Of a stretch of 64,000 bases of DNA, positions 46,026-53,534 are shown one piece after another. How positions within the stretch are numbered: position 1 is the stretch's first letter; every line of letters starts with the position of its first letter. The stretch is from the NCBI RefSeq assembly GCF_001931685.1, contig NZ_MOOY01000007.1:1-64000 (forward strand), given 5' to 3'. Below the pieces are notes generated by a model, which did no database searches, was not told the DNA's origin, and was given only the letters and a program-made list of their open reading frames with translations. The translations under genes and the position numbers were made by a program. Origin of the DNA: Pararhizobium arenae (GTDB taxonomy: Bacteria; Pseudomonadota; Alphaproteobacteria; Rhizobiales; Rhizobiaceae).

Positions 46026-46198
46026 GTCTCTCCAGGCAATTCGAGTATGGGATTCGAACAATGGCTTGAGGCAATACGCGCTTCTCGCCATTCGAACAGT
46101 TTAGAGCCTGTTTTGTGATCAATGACGAGGATGTCGCGGTAGCATTCCTCGAAAAATTCCGTATGGATGGCATCATGAAGCCCCGCGAAGATCATTCG
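46022..46198 (-). CDS. Small hypothetical protein, coupled to the 127-aa gene
   Basis: 58 residues (MIFAGLHDAIHTEFFEECYRD...). No family is recognised. Its ATG overlaps the stop of the 127-aa gene by ATGA, which suggests translational coupling and supports a real gene. The end is convergent with and overlaps the AraC gene by 4 bases. Confidence 0.4.
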   Translation of the reverse strand, partial: RMIFAGLHDAIHTEFFEECYRDILVIDHKTGSKLFEWREARIASSHCSNPILELPGET

Positions 46199-46575
46199 CT
46201 GTTCCCAGCTTCTCCCTCCGCTACAAAAAGAAACATCAAATAGTGCCACTCTTGCGTCCCAGTGCGGAACCTTAATCGGGTTTCTTTCATCGCTGAGACA
46301 CGCCGTCGAAAATGCAGCATATGGGGGAGGGAAATAAACGCATCCAACTCTAAGAGGAACCTGCGTTCAAGATCGCCCTGCCAGGAACCAGAGGTCATGG
46401 CGCGCCTCCAGAATCCGTTTGAATTCGGATCGTCATAGCGCTCTACCCGTCGATGCGCGTTTCCGTTGCGGCAGATCATGATCTCGATGGACGCTCGTGT
46501 CTGCTCATTTTCATGTAAATTGGCCATCGTCCTTCCAAGACCACGTACATATTCGAGGTAGCTTGTCGCTGCCAT
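46195..46575 (-). CDS. Hypothetical protein
   Basis: 127 residues (stop codon included at the left end) starting MAATSYLEYVRGLGR. It has mixed helical and strand regions and ends F-L-F-V-A-E-G-E. No family, signal peptide or membrane segment is recognised. It is coupled to the small gene downstream. Confidence 0.5.
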
Positions 46576-46668
46576 AGTCTACCACTCTTAATGGGAAATT
46601 GGGTGTCAAACCGCTGTTAATATTAGCATCTGTGAGGGCCAGGTTGTGCAGCCTCCTGATAAGATGAC

Positions 46669-46905
46669 CTATCCAGCCCGTCTTGCAGCAGTTGTCAGAA
46701 GCGCAATGAATGAACTTCTGTCGACACTGTCGGCTGCATTTACGAGAGCAATAAGAGGGTCATCAATCAATTCACTTAGCGTGAATTCTATCTGATCAGC
46801 GGCCTGGCGCGGGGTCACCGGAGGCACCACCTGTCGGCCGTCTCCGTCAACGAGGTTTCGGGAGGTCAAACCACAATGACGCTTGCTATACATTTTTAGG
46901 ATCAC
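46669..46905 (-). CDS. Small hypothetical protein
   Basis: Up to 78 residues: a basic N-terminus (YSKRHCGLTSR) followed by V-V-P-P-V-T-P-R-Q-A-A-D-Q-I-E-F-T-L-S-E-L-I-D-D and a helical end. GTG start at 46905 or ATG at 46893; neither has a clear ribosome binding site. The protein-like composition supports it, but no family is recognised. Confidence 0.4.
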   Translation of the reverse strand: MILKMYSKRHCGLTSRNLVDGDGRQVVPPVTPRQAADQIEFTLSELIDDPLIALVNAADSVDRSSFIALLTTAARRAG

Positions 46906-47000
46906 TGCTTGGGGACAACTATGTTGAGCTTGATGAACTGTGATTATTTGAGAAGATATTGCAGTTTTTGTATCGCTGCATACACCGATACGATAGCATA

Positions 47001-47029
47001 CTTAAGTTCACTTCTATTTATTCCATAAT
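47001..47029 (+). promoter_or_regulatory. Putative sigma-70-type promoter of the candidate sRNA
   Basis: CTTAAG at 47001-47006 and CATAAT at 47024-47029 are separated by exactly 17 bases, fitting the rhizobial -35/-10 pattern. A transcript would start near 47036. Confidence 0.45.
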
Positions 47030-47035
47030 GCTGCA

Positions 47036-47174
47036 AAGCTCTCACTGCTGCTTGTACCGCACTCCTCCCAACAGGTGGCATTGTGGTTGGCTCGATGTCT
47101 CCCCTCCATCGAGCACCCAGCGGACTAGGTCCGCTTTAAGGGCCGTCTTCTCCCGCGAAGACGGCCCCTTTTTA
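47036..47174 (+). ncRNA. Candidate trans-acting small RNA with anti-Shine-Dalgarno motifs
   Basis: About 139 nt. It contains CTCCTCCC at about 47062-47069, a hairpin GCTCGATG/CATCGAGC (47090-47097, 47107-47114) whose loop is TCTCCCCTC, a second hairpin AGCGGAC/GTCCGCT (47119-47125, 47129-47135), and a terminator GGCCGTCTTC/GAAGACGGCC (47141-47150, 47157-47166) followed by CCTTTTT. C/U-rich anti-SD motifs in loops plus a Rho-independent end are characteristic of alphaproteobacterial Hfq-dependent sRNAs such as the alpha-r14 and AbcR (alpha-r15) families. The exact family is not assigned. Confidence 0.5.
47141..47174 (+). terminator. Rho-independent terminator of the candidate sRNA
   Basis: A 10-bp perfect stem GGCCGTCTTC/GAAGACGGCC, 6-base loop and CCTTTTTAT. 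One of the strongest terminators in the window. Confidence 0.75.
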
Positions 47175-47225
47175 TGCGTGCTAAGGCAGGAAGGTTGGTA
47201 GGCAGACGAGCGAGATAAAGAAGCT

Positions 47226-47352
47226 CTTCAAAAGGAAACAGGCTGCCTGCTGGAAGGCAGCCTGTTTTGGATCATTGATCCAATGCCCCGACAGGGGGAC
47301 GAGGCATTGTAGCTGGCGGTGCTACAGCTACCTTGATGAGGTCAGGTAGCGG
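47226..47352 (-). ncRNA. Second candidate small RNA, convergent
   Basis: On the minus strand a perfect TATAAT (47364-47359) is followed by hairpins CTACCT/AGGTAG, GTAGCT/AGCTAC and CAATGCC/GGCATTG and ends in the 13-bp hairpin at 47267-47236 with CCTTTT after it. No open frame lies inside. The -35 region is weak. The pile of stable hairpins without coding potential suggests a structured RNA; direction is uncertain because the final hairpin is bidirectional. Confidence 0.35.
47236..47267. terminator. 13-bp hairpin, bidirectional terminator
   Basis: AAACAGGCTGCCT at 47236-47248 pairs perfectly with AGGCAGCCTGTTT at 47255-47267, loop of 6 bases. The T run on the plus side is TTTT, on the minus side CCTTTT. 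Confidence 0.65.
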
Positions 47353-47648
47353 GACAAGATTATAATGGATGTCACCCTGCACCAGCTAAACTCGGGTATA
47401 TATTGCGCGGGCCGAAGTTACTAATTCAGCACAAAGCAAGCGTCAATTATCATCGCCTGGGCCGCGAATAAAGAATATCCCGGACATGCCGATCAGGTCG
47501 ATTGCTTGCAGAATGAACAGAGGCCATTCGTTTGACATTCCTTGATTATGCAGGCCCGCGTGTAAACAATCCAAGGTTAAGGTCGAAAGCTTGCCGACTT
47601 AGACGATGTCGAACTTTCCATCACTGGACATGGTAATCGTAGTCTACT

Positions 47649-48569
47649 CTAATCCAAAGGATAACTGATGTACGCGAGGTGCTTCGAGTCCTTGGACCAA
47701 GAGGTGACGTTGATGGTTCCTTGGCCGCCATGGAGATCAACAAGTTCGCGTATCGTGCCGTTCTCCAAACTTAGAAGCCGGAGCTTCACTGGCTGATCGG
47801 CGGGGTGTCCTACGGTTCCTGGCTCGTAGCTGAGATAAGCGAGCATACGTCCATCCGGCGATGGGTGCGGAAACCAATTCACACGCTCATCTGACGTCAA
47901 CTGGTCCACCTTCTGATCGGCAAAACTCACTTGAAAAATCTGAGCGTGGCCCTCAATAGCCGAGTTATATTCGGAGTTGAAAAATAGCGATAGCCCATCG
48001 CGGGCGAAATCAGGTCCGTCAGCTGGCGAATAACCATCTCCGATCTGCGTTTCCGTACCGCTGTCAAGATCGAGCATCCATAGAGCCCGACGCCCCCATT
48101 CATCACCGTTCAAATCTTCCACACCCACGTAGGCAAGTTTAGCGCCGTCTGGGCTAATCCCATGCAGGAAATGCTTGAAGCGTCTGGTTGCGGGCTTGGC
48201 GACGGTAATTTGCTGCGCATGGCCGCCCTCAAAGGGAAGCCGATAGATATGCCCGTCATTTGCTGACAGATAATGCCATTTTCCATCCGGCGAGATCAGA
48301 TGGTCGTTGTTGAGTTCCGGTAGACCGGTCGAGGGAATTTCCACCAACTTTGGGTCTTTCAGATCAATACGAAACAGCAGTCCATCGGCGTTGACTAGGA
48401 TAAACCTACCGTCGGGGTGCCAATTCGGAGATTCGAAAAGGCGTTCTCCAGACGAGAAGACAAGGCTTGCTACCCCAGTCGTCACGTCAATAATATGTAA
48501 CTCCGCGCGCTGCTGTGGGCCAAGTTTGCGTGCCCAGCGGACTTGCTCAGGTGTCGCTGGCGAGATCAT
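47649..48569 (-). CDS. TolB/PD40-type beta-propeller protein
   Basis: 306 residues built of repeated blades: N-W-H-P-D-G-R-F-I-L-V, I-S-P-D-G-K-W-H-Y-L-S, I-S-P-D-G-A-K-L-A-Y-V, F-A-R-D-G-L-S-L-F-F-N, P-S-P-D-G-R-M-L-A-Y-L and W-S-K-D-S-K-H-L-A-Y-I. No signal peptide, so it is cytosolic, unlike periplasmic TolB. It resembles propellers of the oligogalacturonide-lyase/biopolymer-transport group, but no catalytic assignment is possible. TTGGAG precedes the ATG. It overlaps the RNase H gene by 23 bases. Confidence 0.8.
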   Translation of the reverse strand: MISPATPEQVRWARKLGPQQRAELHIIDVTTGVASLVFSSGERLFESPNWHPDGRFILVNADGLLFRIDLKDPKLVEIPSTGLPELNNDHLISPDGKWHYLSANDGHIYRLPFEGGHAQQITVAKPATRRFKHFLHGISPDGAKLAYVGVEDLNGDEWGRRALWMLDLDSGTETQIGDGYSPADGPDFARDGLSLFFNSEYNSAIEGHAQIFQVSFADQKVDQLTSDERVNWFPHPSPDGRMLAYLSYEPGTVGHPADQPVKLRLLSLENGTIRELVDLHGGQGTINVTSWSKDSKHLAYISYPLD

Positions 48570-49137
48570 TTGTATTACTCCAATTTGATGGGTTCCCGAA
48601 CGCCAGAGGAGGACCCTCTGTTTTTGACAGTAGCGCGGGGGAAGCTAAATTCCGACCCTGGAATGCTAGAGCGTCAGCTCGGATGTTTCCTACATTGTCC
48701 TGATGCCCCTTGCACCATTCGATGGTTAAGCGGGGCAGCATTTGGAGCAGGGTATCAATCTCCTGCCATATTGACGCGTTCGGAATGCTTCGCGAGCGTC
48801 CGCGTAAACCCGGTTTTCTTCTGCGCCAAGAGTTCGACCGCCAACCATGCCGCCACTCGTTACAGCCCCGGACGATATAGATGGAATCGGAGAACAGGGT
48901 AACGACTTGGTCTTTGGTATTTGCAGCAATCCAGGTGAGCGCCATCGCAACCGCTGTCAGTTCAGCTGCGCTGCTGTCGCCACCACGGGTACGACCACGG
49001 TCTTCTGCAACGAGGATTCCCGACCTGTACACCACGAAACCCCAGCCACCTCTTCTTGCCACAGGATCGAACGAGCCGTCAGTGTAAGTTGTGAGGTGAG
49101 CGCTCTCAGCTGCCCGGGCGTGGTTTGCTTCACACAC
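48547..49137 (-). CDS. Ribonuclease HI, accessory copy
   Basis: 196 residues, GTG start. The RNase HI active site is complete: D20 (TYTDGSF), E59 (SSAAELTAV), D84 (FSDSIYI), H145 and D154 (KGHQDNVGNIRADALA). A basic protrusion (W-R-R-R-K-P-G-L-R-G-R) fits the hybrid-binding handle. It has about 35 extra C-terminal residues (FQGRNLASP...) beyond the usual 150. It degrades RNA in RNA:DNA hybrids. The gene lies between a small orphan gene (8-base overlap) and the propeller gene (23-base overlap), so the three form an operon, unlike the housekeeping rnhA context. Confidence 0.92.
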   Translation of the reverse strand: MCEANHARAAESAHLTTYTDGSFDPVARRGGWGFVVYRSGILVAEDRGRTRGGDSSAAELTAVAMALTWIAANTKDQVVTLFSDSIYIVRGCNEWRHGWRSNSWRRRKPGLRGRSRSIPNASIWQEIDTLLQMLPRLTIEWCKGHQDNVGNIRADALAFQGRNLASPALLSKTEGPPLAFGNPSNWSNTNDLASDT

Positions 49138-49456
49138 CTGCGTCGAAGCTCTTGGCTATGATGTTAATTCCCGTGCCGGTGTCGAGTACCACCCGAAGGT
49201 CGCGGATCATTTCAGCGGCGTGAAGCAACGAGTGATGCCATTCATCAATCGGCACGCGATCCACACCTGCTGCCACGGTTTTGATGTAGATAATTGCATC
49301 TCTTCCTCGTATCGGGACTATACCCGCCTCGGCCCTGAGGTCGGCGATTACGGAAATCGACCGGTCGAGTAGCGATTTCACTTCCGTCGGATGAAGTGAA
49401 TGCGGTTCATTTGCTGCGCGCACAAGTCGGGAGACAAAGTCGGTCGTCGTGGTCAC
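49130..49456 (-). CDS. Small hypothetical protein upstream of RNase H
   Basis: 108 residues, mostly helical (DFVSRLVRAANEPHSLHPTEVKSLLDRSISVIADLRAEAG...). No family is recognised. Its stop overlaps the RNase H start (GTGTGA), which implies co-translation. Confidence 0.55.
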   Translation of the reverse strand: MTTTTDFVSRLVRAANEPHSLHPTEVKSLLDRSISVIADLRAEAGIVPIRGRDAIIYIKTVAAGVDRVPIDEWHHSLLHAAEMIRDLRVVLDTGTGINIIAKSFDAGV

Positions 49457-49543
49457 CGGTTCCTCCCTATCTCATGCGGCTCCGATGTATCTTACGCACG
49501 GTTTCAGGGCTGCCAAGTGGGCCAGCCTGCGATCTTTATGCCT

Positions 49544-49876
49544 TCACTTCGACAGACGAGAGCTGCGGCGGGTTCCATCGAAAAACCCTGGAGGTTTTCT
49601 CTGTACCCATTTCACAAACTTCAAAACCGCCTCGTTTTCCAACAACGCCTCAACCGTTGAATAATTTTTCTCCAGTTCCACTTCGGAGAATAGCGCATGG
49701 AGCTGGCGATGGCAGATGCGGTGAAGCGTCTTGGTCTCCCTCCCGCCGCGACTTTTGGGCACGAGGTGGTGCTCGTCGCGTTGATCCTCTGGAATAACGC
49801 GTCCGCACAAGGGGCAGGTGACCGGCGGCGGTGCCTCGTACCAAGATATTATGTGACGCTTCGATTTTCGAACCAT
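49544..49876 (-). CDS. HNH-type nuclease domain protein
   Basis: 110 residues. Zinc knuckle C21-x2-C24, then D-E-H-H-L-V-P-K-S-R-G-G-R-E-T-K-T-L-H-R-I-C-H-R-Q-L-H, the compact HNH/treble-clef pattern with C55 and H60. The C-terminal part K-F-V-K-W-V-Q-R-K-P-P-G-F-F is seen in small conserved HNH proteins of many proteobacteria. A DNA-nicking or structural role is possible. No methylase is near, so it is not a simple restriction system. Confidence 0.8.
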   Translation of the reverse strand: MVRKSKRHIISWYEAPPPVTCPLCGRVIPEDQRDEHHLVPKSRGGRETKTLHRICHRQLHALFSEVELEKNYSTVEALLENEAVLKFVKWVQRKPPGFFDGTRRSSRLSK

Positions 49877-49972
49877 TTGAGAGAAGCGAGGAGCTTGTTT
49901 GTGGGGCCATGGAGTTTTGCGGCGGGGCTTGACGCTTAAGGAATTGGCTCTGATCCTTTAACCAGGAGTCAA

Positions 49973-50176
49973 TTGGTGAAGCCGACCATGTCACAGAGAA
50001 GTGTTGCATCGCAAGAAGCTAAGCGGGATGTGGAGCGCGTCGCAGCCCAACTCCTCGAAGAAGCGCAATCCGGTGGCGTCGGTCACAATCGTATGGAAAG
50101 GGAGGATGCGGCGGCAATCGCAAGCGTCTTGAGAGATTACCATTCCCGTCGCGGGCGCGCCGGTCCCCAAGTTTAG
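49973..50176 (+). CDS. Small hypothetical protein
   Basis: Up to 67 residues, acidic and helical (EAKRDVERVAAQLLEEAQSGGVGHNRMEREDAAAIASVLRDYH). AGGAG lies just before adjacent TTG/GTG starts at 49973/49976, with an ATG at 49988 also possible. No family recognised. It is convergent with and overlaps the end of the metallophosphoesterase gene by 4 bases. Confidence 0.5.
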   Translation: MVKPTMSQRSVASQEAKRDVERVAAQLLEEAQSGGVGHNRMEREDAAAIASVLRDYHSRRGRAGPQV

Positions 50177-50982
50177 AGGTCGACGACCAGGCCAGGCACA
50201 AATCCGGTTTGAGCGCGTTCACGCTCATACCCGCGCGGATTGCAGATTACCCGAGTGATGCCTTCCCGGTAATCCCGAAAATGATGAATGTGACCATGGA
50301 CCCAGAGGTCAGGTTTTCCTTGCGCGATCATCGCAGACAGGTCCGAAGCGAAGGCGGCATTGCTTGGGAGACCTCTGAAAGCGGGGTGGAGAGATCGAGC
50401 CAGTGGCGCGTGATGGGACAGGACGACAGTGCGGCCATCGAATTGGTCTTCCAACTCGCTCGCTATGAAGTCGCGGCTCTCCATGTGTCGTTCGATCAGT
50501 TCCTTCGCCGTCAAGAGGCCGGGCATTCCTGTCTCTGGCCAATCCGAGCGATAAATCGCGTGGAAGTCCATCATGTAACGTTTGCAGATGTTGATTGCGT
50601 AGGATTTGCGTTCAGGAAGCGGCAGTTCATTTTGAATGCCGTGCTCGATTTCGAAATCAGTCCACAACGTCGCGCCAATGATACGGATTTTACCAAGCAC
50701 GATGGTCTCGTTTTCTAAGACCGTGACGGTAGAGCGCCTTGCCATCCTTCGCGCTGTTTGGAGACCTGCGTGGATGGCCGCCTCGTAGAACTCGTGATTG
50801 CCGAGCACCATTACGACCGGCATTAGTGGGCTGATATAGCGGAGCACGAATTGCATCGACATCTCAACACTACCCGACACATCACCCGCGCAGATACAGA
50901 TATCTGCGTCAGGAATTTCGAGGTCGGTCCAAGAAAGCTCGGAATTTTTGACGTGAAGATCGCTGACGATCCAAGCTTTCAT
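50173..50982 (-). CDS. Calcineurin-like metallophosphoesterase
   Basis: 269 residues with the full set of metal ligands: S-D-L-H (D8, H10), G-D-V (D34), G-N-H-E (N62, H63), S-H-H-A-P and H-G-H-I-H-H. No signal peptide, so it acts in the cytosol on a phosphoester: nucleotide, phosphoprotein or nucleic acid. It lies about 80 bases after the AAA+/protease gene on the same strand and may form one transcript with it. Confidence 0.88.
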   Translation of the reverse strand: MKAWIVSDLHVKNSELSWTDLEIPDADICICAGDVSGSVEMSMQFVLRYISPLMPVVMVLGNHEFYEAAIHAGLQTARRMARRSTVTVLENETIVLGKIRIIGATLWTDFEIEHGIQNELPLPERKSYAINICKRYMMDFHAIYRSDWPETGMPGLLTAKELIERHMESRDFIASELEDQFDGRTVVLSHHAPLARSLHPAFRGLPSNAAFASDLSAMIAQGKPDLWVHGHIHHFRDYREGITRVICNPRGYERERAQTGFVPGLVVDL

Positions 50983-51066
50983 GGGTTCGCCTATCGGTGA
51001 ACGAGGAGTATGGAAGGGGGCGGCGGAACCTGGTCGACATTGACAGGTCCTCGATCAATCGGAGCG

Positions 51067-53070
51067 TCAGCCGGTAAATTCCAGCCGCTGTATTGAGACG
51101 TCGGCAACGCAGAGACCTTGTAGAAGGGTTTTCAGCCGTTCATCCTCCAATCTCTTTTCTTGTTGCAGCGCTCGGGCTAGTGCGATCATAGCGTCGAGGT
51201 TAGCTTCAAGCAGGCTTTTTGCGCGGGAATATTCTGCCCGTAGGATGTCGTCGACGTCGCTTCGAAGTCCGGGTGAGGTTTCGAGAAGCTTTTGAACGGG
51301 ACGATCAACGTCGTCGGGAAAAACTGAGAGCCGTTTTCCGAGACCAAATCGAGTAATCATGAGCGCAGCAGACTCGGTCGCACTGGTCAGGTCGCTTCCG
51401 CGTGAGCCTCCGGCGGTCGTCGAGCGATTTTTAAAGACAAGCTCTTCGCCGACCATCCCGGCTAGGCTAATCGCGACGTCCTGCCGAAACCATTGCTCAG
51501 TCCGCAGCGGAGGAGTTGGACAATCCGATGATGTTCGACCAAGCGCATCGTGTACGTCAACGTTGTCGTGGTAATCGTCAAACAGCTCAACGGAAGTCAC
51601 ACTTCCTGGATTCGAGAGTTCGGTAAGGACAACATGCGCGGCTTCGTGAATGCAGATACGCCATCGCTCGTCGTCGCTGAGCGGTGTCTGCTTTGGGACG
51701 ACGGCCCATACGTCGTCAATCATCACACTGCGGTTCTGAATGCGAGCCACTTGCTTCGCTTTACGAGCGAGGCGCTCAAGGTCGGACCCGGTCTTGCCAT
51801 TCAAATGCCGCGCGATTTCACGAAATTCCTTTGAGGCGGTCAACTCAGGGAGGTAAAACCGAAGGATTTCCGCCCGTTCACTTGTGCCCGGTCGCTTCAT
51901 TTCCACATGCGTTTCCAACCTGCCCGACCTCAAAATTGCGGGATCAATGGCCTCGGGGAAATTTGTGGACGCAACGACTACTACGCCCTCGCGACCGGCG
52001 ACGCCGTCCAAAGCCTCCAGAAGTCCATTGACCACCTCGGTACAATAGTGCCGGTTATCGCCAGAAAACGCTCGGCGATCTCCAACACTGTCGATTTCAT
52101 CGATGAGCAATATCGACGGGGCTCTGTCCCGAGCTTCCCCGAAATCCTGTCTCATCGCTTTTAGCAGGTCCCCCAAATGGCCGGTGGCCTGCCACTTGGC
52201 AAGCGACGTCGGAACAAGATGTGCGGCACACTCGTGCGCGAGGGAAGCGGCAAAAGATGTCTTGCCGACACCAGGGGGGCCGTAAAGGAGAATCCCCCGG
52301 TCTAGATCACACCAATCCAACTGACCGGATCGCCACAGCCGTAGATCGCTTTTGAACTTCTCACCCCATTGACCAGCTTCACCGTACGCAGCCAGCGGGA
52401 CCAATCGTGGGCCCTTCGCAGGTTTAGTTTGAAGCTTTTCAAGCCTAGTCAGGGCAGCGGCGGCCGACCGACCTTTTCGGAAAATGGAATTGATGAAAGC
52501 GGGGTCATGGTGCCTGAGGCGCTCTTTTTCGTCCGCTGAAAGCGGACCGGTTTCAAGCTGGCGCGTTAGACTGTCGAGATGTCGATCATCAAGAATTTCA
52601 AGGTCGACAATGGTATCGGCGCTGATTTCGAATTCTGGGTGCAATTCCGCGCCCCGTGGGACGAATACAATAAGCTTTTGAGCATCGAGGTAGCCGTCAG
52701 GGCTAAAGTCCCAGCTTCCTTTCTTGGTCCGAGGCGAATGGCAGAAGGATTTTATCTTCGAATTTCCTCGCCCGCCCGACTGCAGGGAAATTTCGGCCGC
52801 ATAGTCAAAATCGTCGATGGGCCAGTTTCGAGGAACGCTGATCACCAGAACCGATGTCGCGTCAGCGAAAAAATCCTTCTGCTGTCGCATCAATCGCACG
52901 AATGCGCAGAATGCCAGAAACTTTCGAGGACTCGCCGCCAATGCAGTTGGGGCCGACCGACGATTGAGCTTCCCCGAGGTTCGGGAAATTACGGCTTGAA
53001 GGTTTGATGTCGCGTTCATCAGATGCTCGATAGCTTCGTCGAGCAATTCCTGTTCCGGATCAGATTTCAC
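51067..53070 (-). CDS. Soluble FtsH-like AAA+ ATPase with M41 zinc protease
   Basis: 667 residues from the GTG at 53070, which has GGAGG 9 bases upstream and overlaps the stop of the gene before it (GTGA). An N-terminal region of about 230 residues without membrane helices precedes an AAA+ module: Walker A GPPGVGKTS (264-272), Walker B ILLIDEIDS, second-region R-S-G-R-L-E. A protease domain follows with H-E-A-A-H (475-479) and the third metal ligand in G-G-S-R-G-S-D-L-T-S-A-T-E. FtsH normally has two N-terminal helices; here they are replaced by an unrelated domain. It should be a cytosolic ATP-dependent metalloprotease. Confidence 0.88.
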   Translation of the reverse strand: MKSDPEQELLDEAIEHLMNATSNLQAVISRTSGKLNRRSAPTALAASPRKFLAFCAFVRLMRQQKDFFADATSVLVISVPRNWPIDDFDYAAEISLQSGGRGNSKIKSFCHSPRTKKGSWDFSPDGYLDAQKLIVFVPRGAELHPEFEISADTIVDLEILDDRHLDSLTRQLETGPLSADEKERLRHHDPAFINSIFRKGRSAAAALTRLEKLQTKPAKGPRLVPLAAYGEAGQWGEKFKSDLRLWRSGQLDWCDLDRGILLYGPPGVGKTSFAASLAHECAAHLVPTSLAKWQATGHLGDLLKAMRQDFGEARDRAPSILLIDEIDSVGDRRAFSGDNRHYCTEVVNGLLEALDGVAGREGVVVVASTNFPEAIDPAILRSGRLETHVEMKRPGTSERAEILRFYLPELTASKEFREIARHLNGKTGSDLERLARKAKQVARIQNRSVMIDDVWAVVPKQTPLSDDERWRICIHEAAHVVLTELSNPGSVTSVELFDDYHDNVDVHDALGRTSSDCPTPPLRTEQWFRQDVAISLAGMVGEELVFKNRSTTAGGSRGSDLTSATESAALMITRFGLGKRLSVFPDDVDRPVQKLLETSPGLRSDVDDILRAEYSRAKSLLEANLDAMIALARALQQEKRLEDERLKTLLQGLCVADVSIQRLEFTG

Positions 53071-53390
53071 TGGTTGCTGCCTCCGATCAATGGACGGCCA
53101 AGCCGATACCAACGGTTAAGCGTACGAGCGAGTTGCCAGTGTTCGTCCCAGTAAACAATTTCTGTAGACGCCGCAGGTTTCCCATCTCTCACCGTTGGAT
53201 GGCCGAGAACGGTACCTAACAAGATTGGGACGGCGCGCTTGGCGATTATCCAATCTGAAATCGAGACCTCAGGAGCAATAGACTCGGGTCCGTCCCGGCC
53301 AACCTGTTCGAGGTCGTTTGCCAGGCGTCGGTAGATTTCAATCAATTCCTTCGGTGATGAAAACGATAGCTCAGCCTCTGAACGCGGCAT
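53067..53390 (-). CDS. DUF6634-like small protein
   Basis: 107 residues: S-S-P-K-E-L-I-E-I-Y-R-R-L-A-N-D-L-E ... I-S-D-W-I-I-A-K-R-A-V-P-I-L-L-G-T-V-L-G-H-P ... A-R-T-L-N-R-W-Y-R-L-G-R-P-L. I match this to DUF6634-type proteins of rhizobial plasmids from memory; the match is tentative. GGGAG precedes the ATG. Its stop overlaps the protease start by 4 bases, so they are co-translated; it may be an adaptor or regulator of the protease. Confidence 0.6.
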   Translation of the reverse strand: MPRSEAELSFSSPKELIEIYRRLANDLEQVGRDGPESIAPEVSISDWIIAKRAVPILLGTVLGHPTVRDGKPAASTEIVYWDEHWQLARTLNRWYRLGRPLIGGSNQ

Positions 53391-53437
53391 GAAAGGTCTC
53401 CCATGATTCTTTAAATAGCCGCGCCTTCTGGTTCGAC

Positions 53438-53510
53438 TGTTACATCATGGATAATAAATGCGGCAAAATGTCAACTATGTTAGGCAGGATGTAACATATG
53501 TTGACATTTT
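53438..53510. promoter_or_regulatory. Nested dyad operator between the protease operon and the XRE gene
   Basis: AAAATGTCAAC (53465-53475) is the exact inverse of GTTGACATTTT (53500-53510), and the arms continue as ATGTTA/TAACAT. A second dyad TGTTACATC (53438-53446) and GATGTAACA (53488-53496) interlocks with it. It fits binding by a dimeric or tetrameric XRE regulator controlling both divergent genes. Confidence 0.7.
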
Positions 53511-53534
53511 CTTTGAAGGCGCATTTTTCGGCCT

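Larger units (their letters stand above)
46906..47648. other. Long intergenic region holding two candidate small RNAs
   Basis: 743 bases with no convincing protein gene. It has a plus-strand promoter-hairpins-terminator unit (47001-47174) and a minus-strand unit (47364-47226), both listed separately. A tiny minus-strand frame at 47443-47538 (MSNEWPLFILQ...) exists, but its ribosome binding site touches the ATG, so I do not call it. Confidence 0.5.

Noticed and set aside
47443-47538. A 31-codon minus-strand frame beginning MSNEWPLFILQ
   Set aside because: Its Shine-Dalgarno-like sequence touches the start codon and there is no other support.
49544-49876. Restriction-modification system built on the HNH protein
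   Set aside because: No methyltransferase or specificity gene is nearby.
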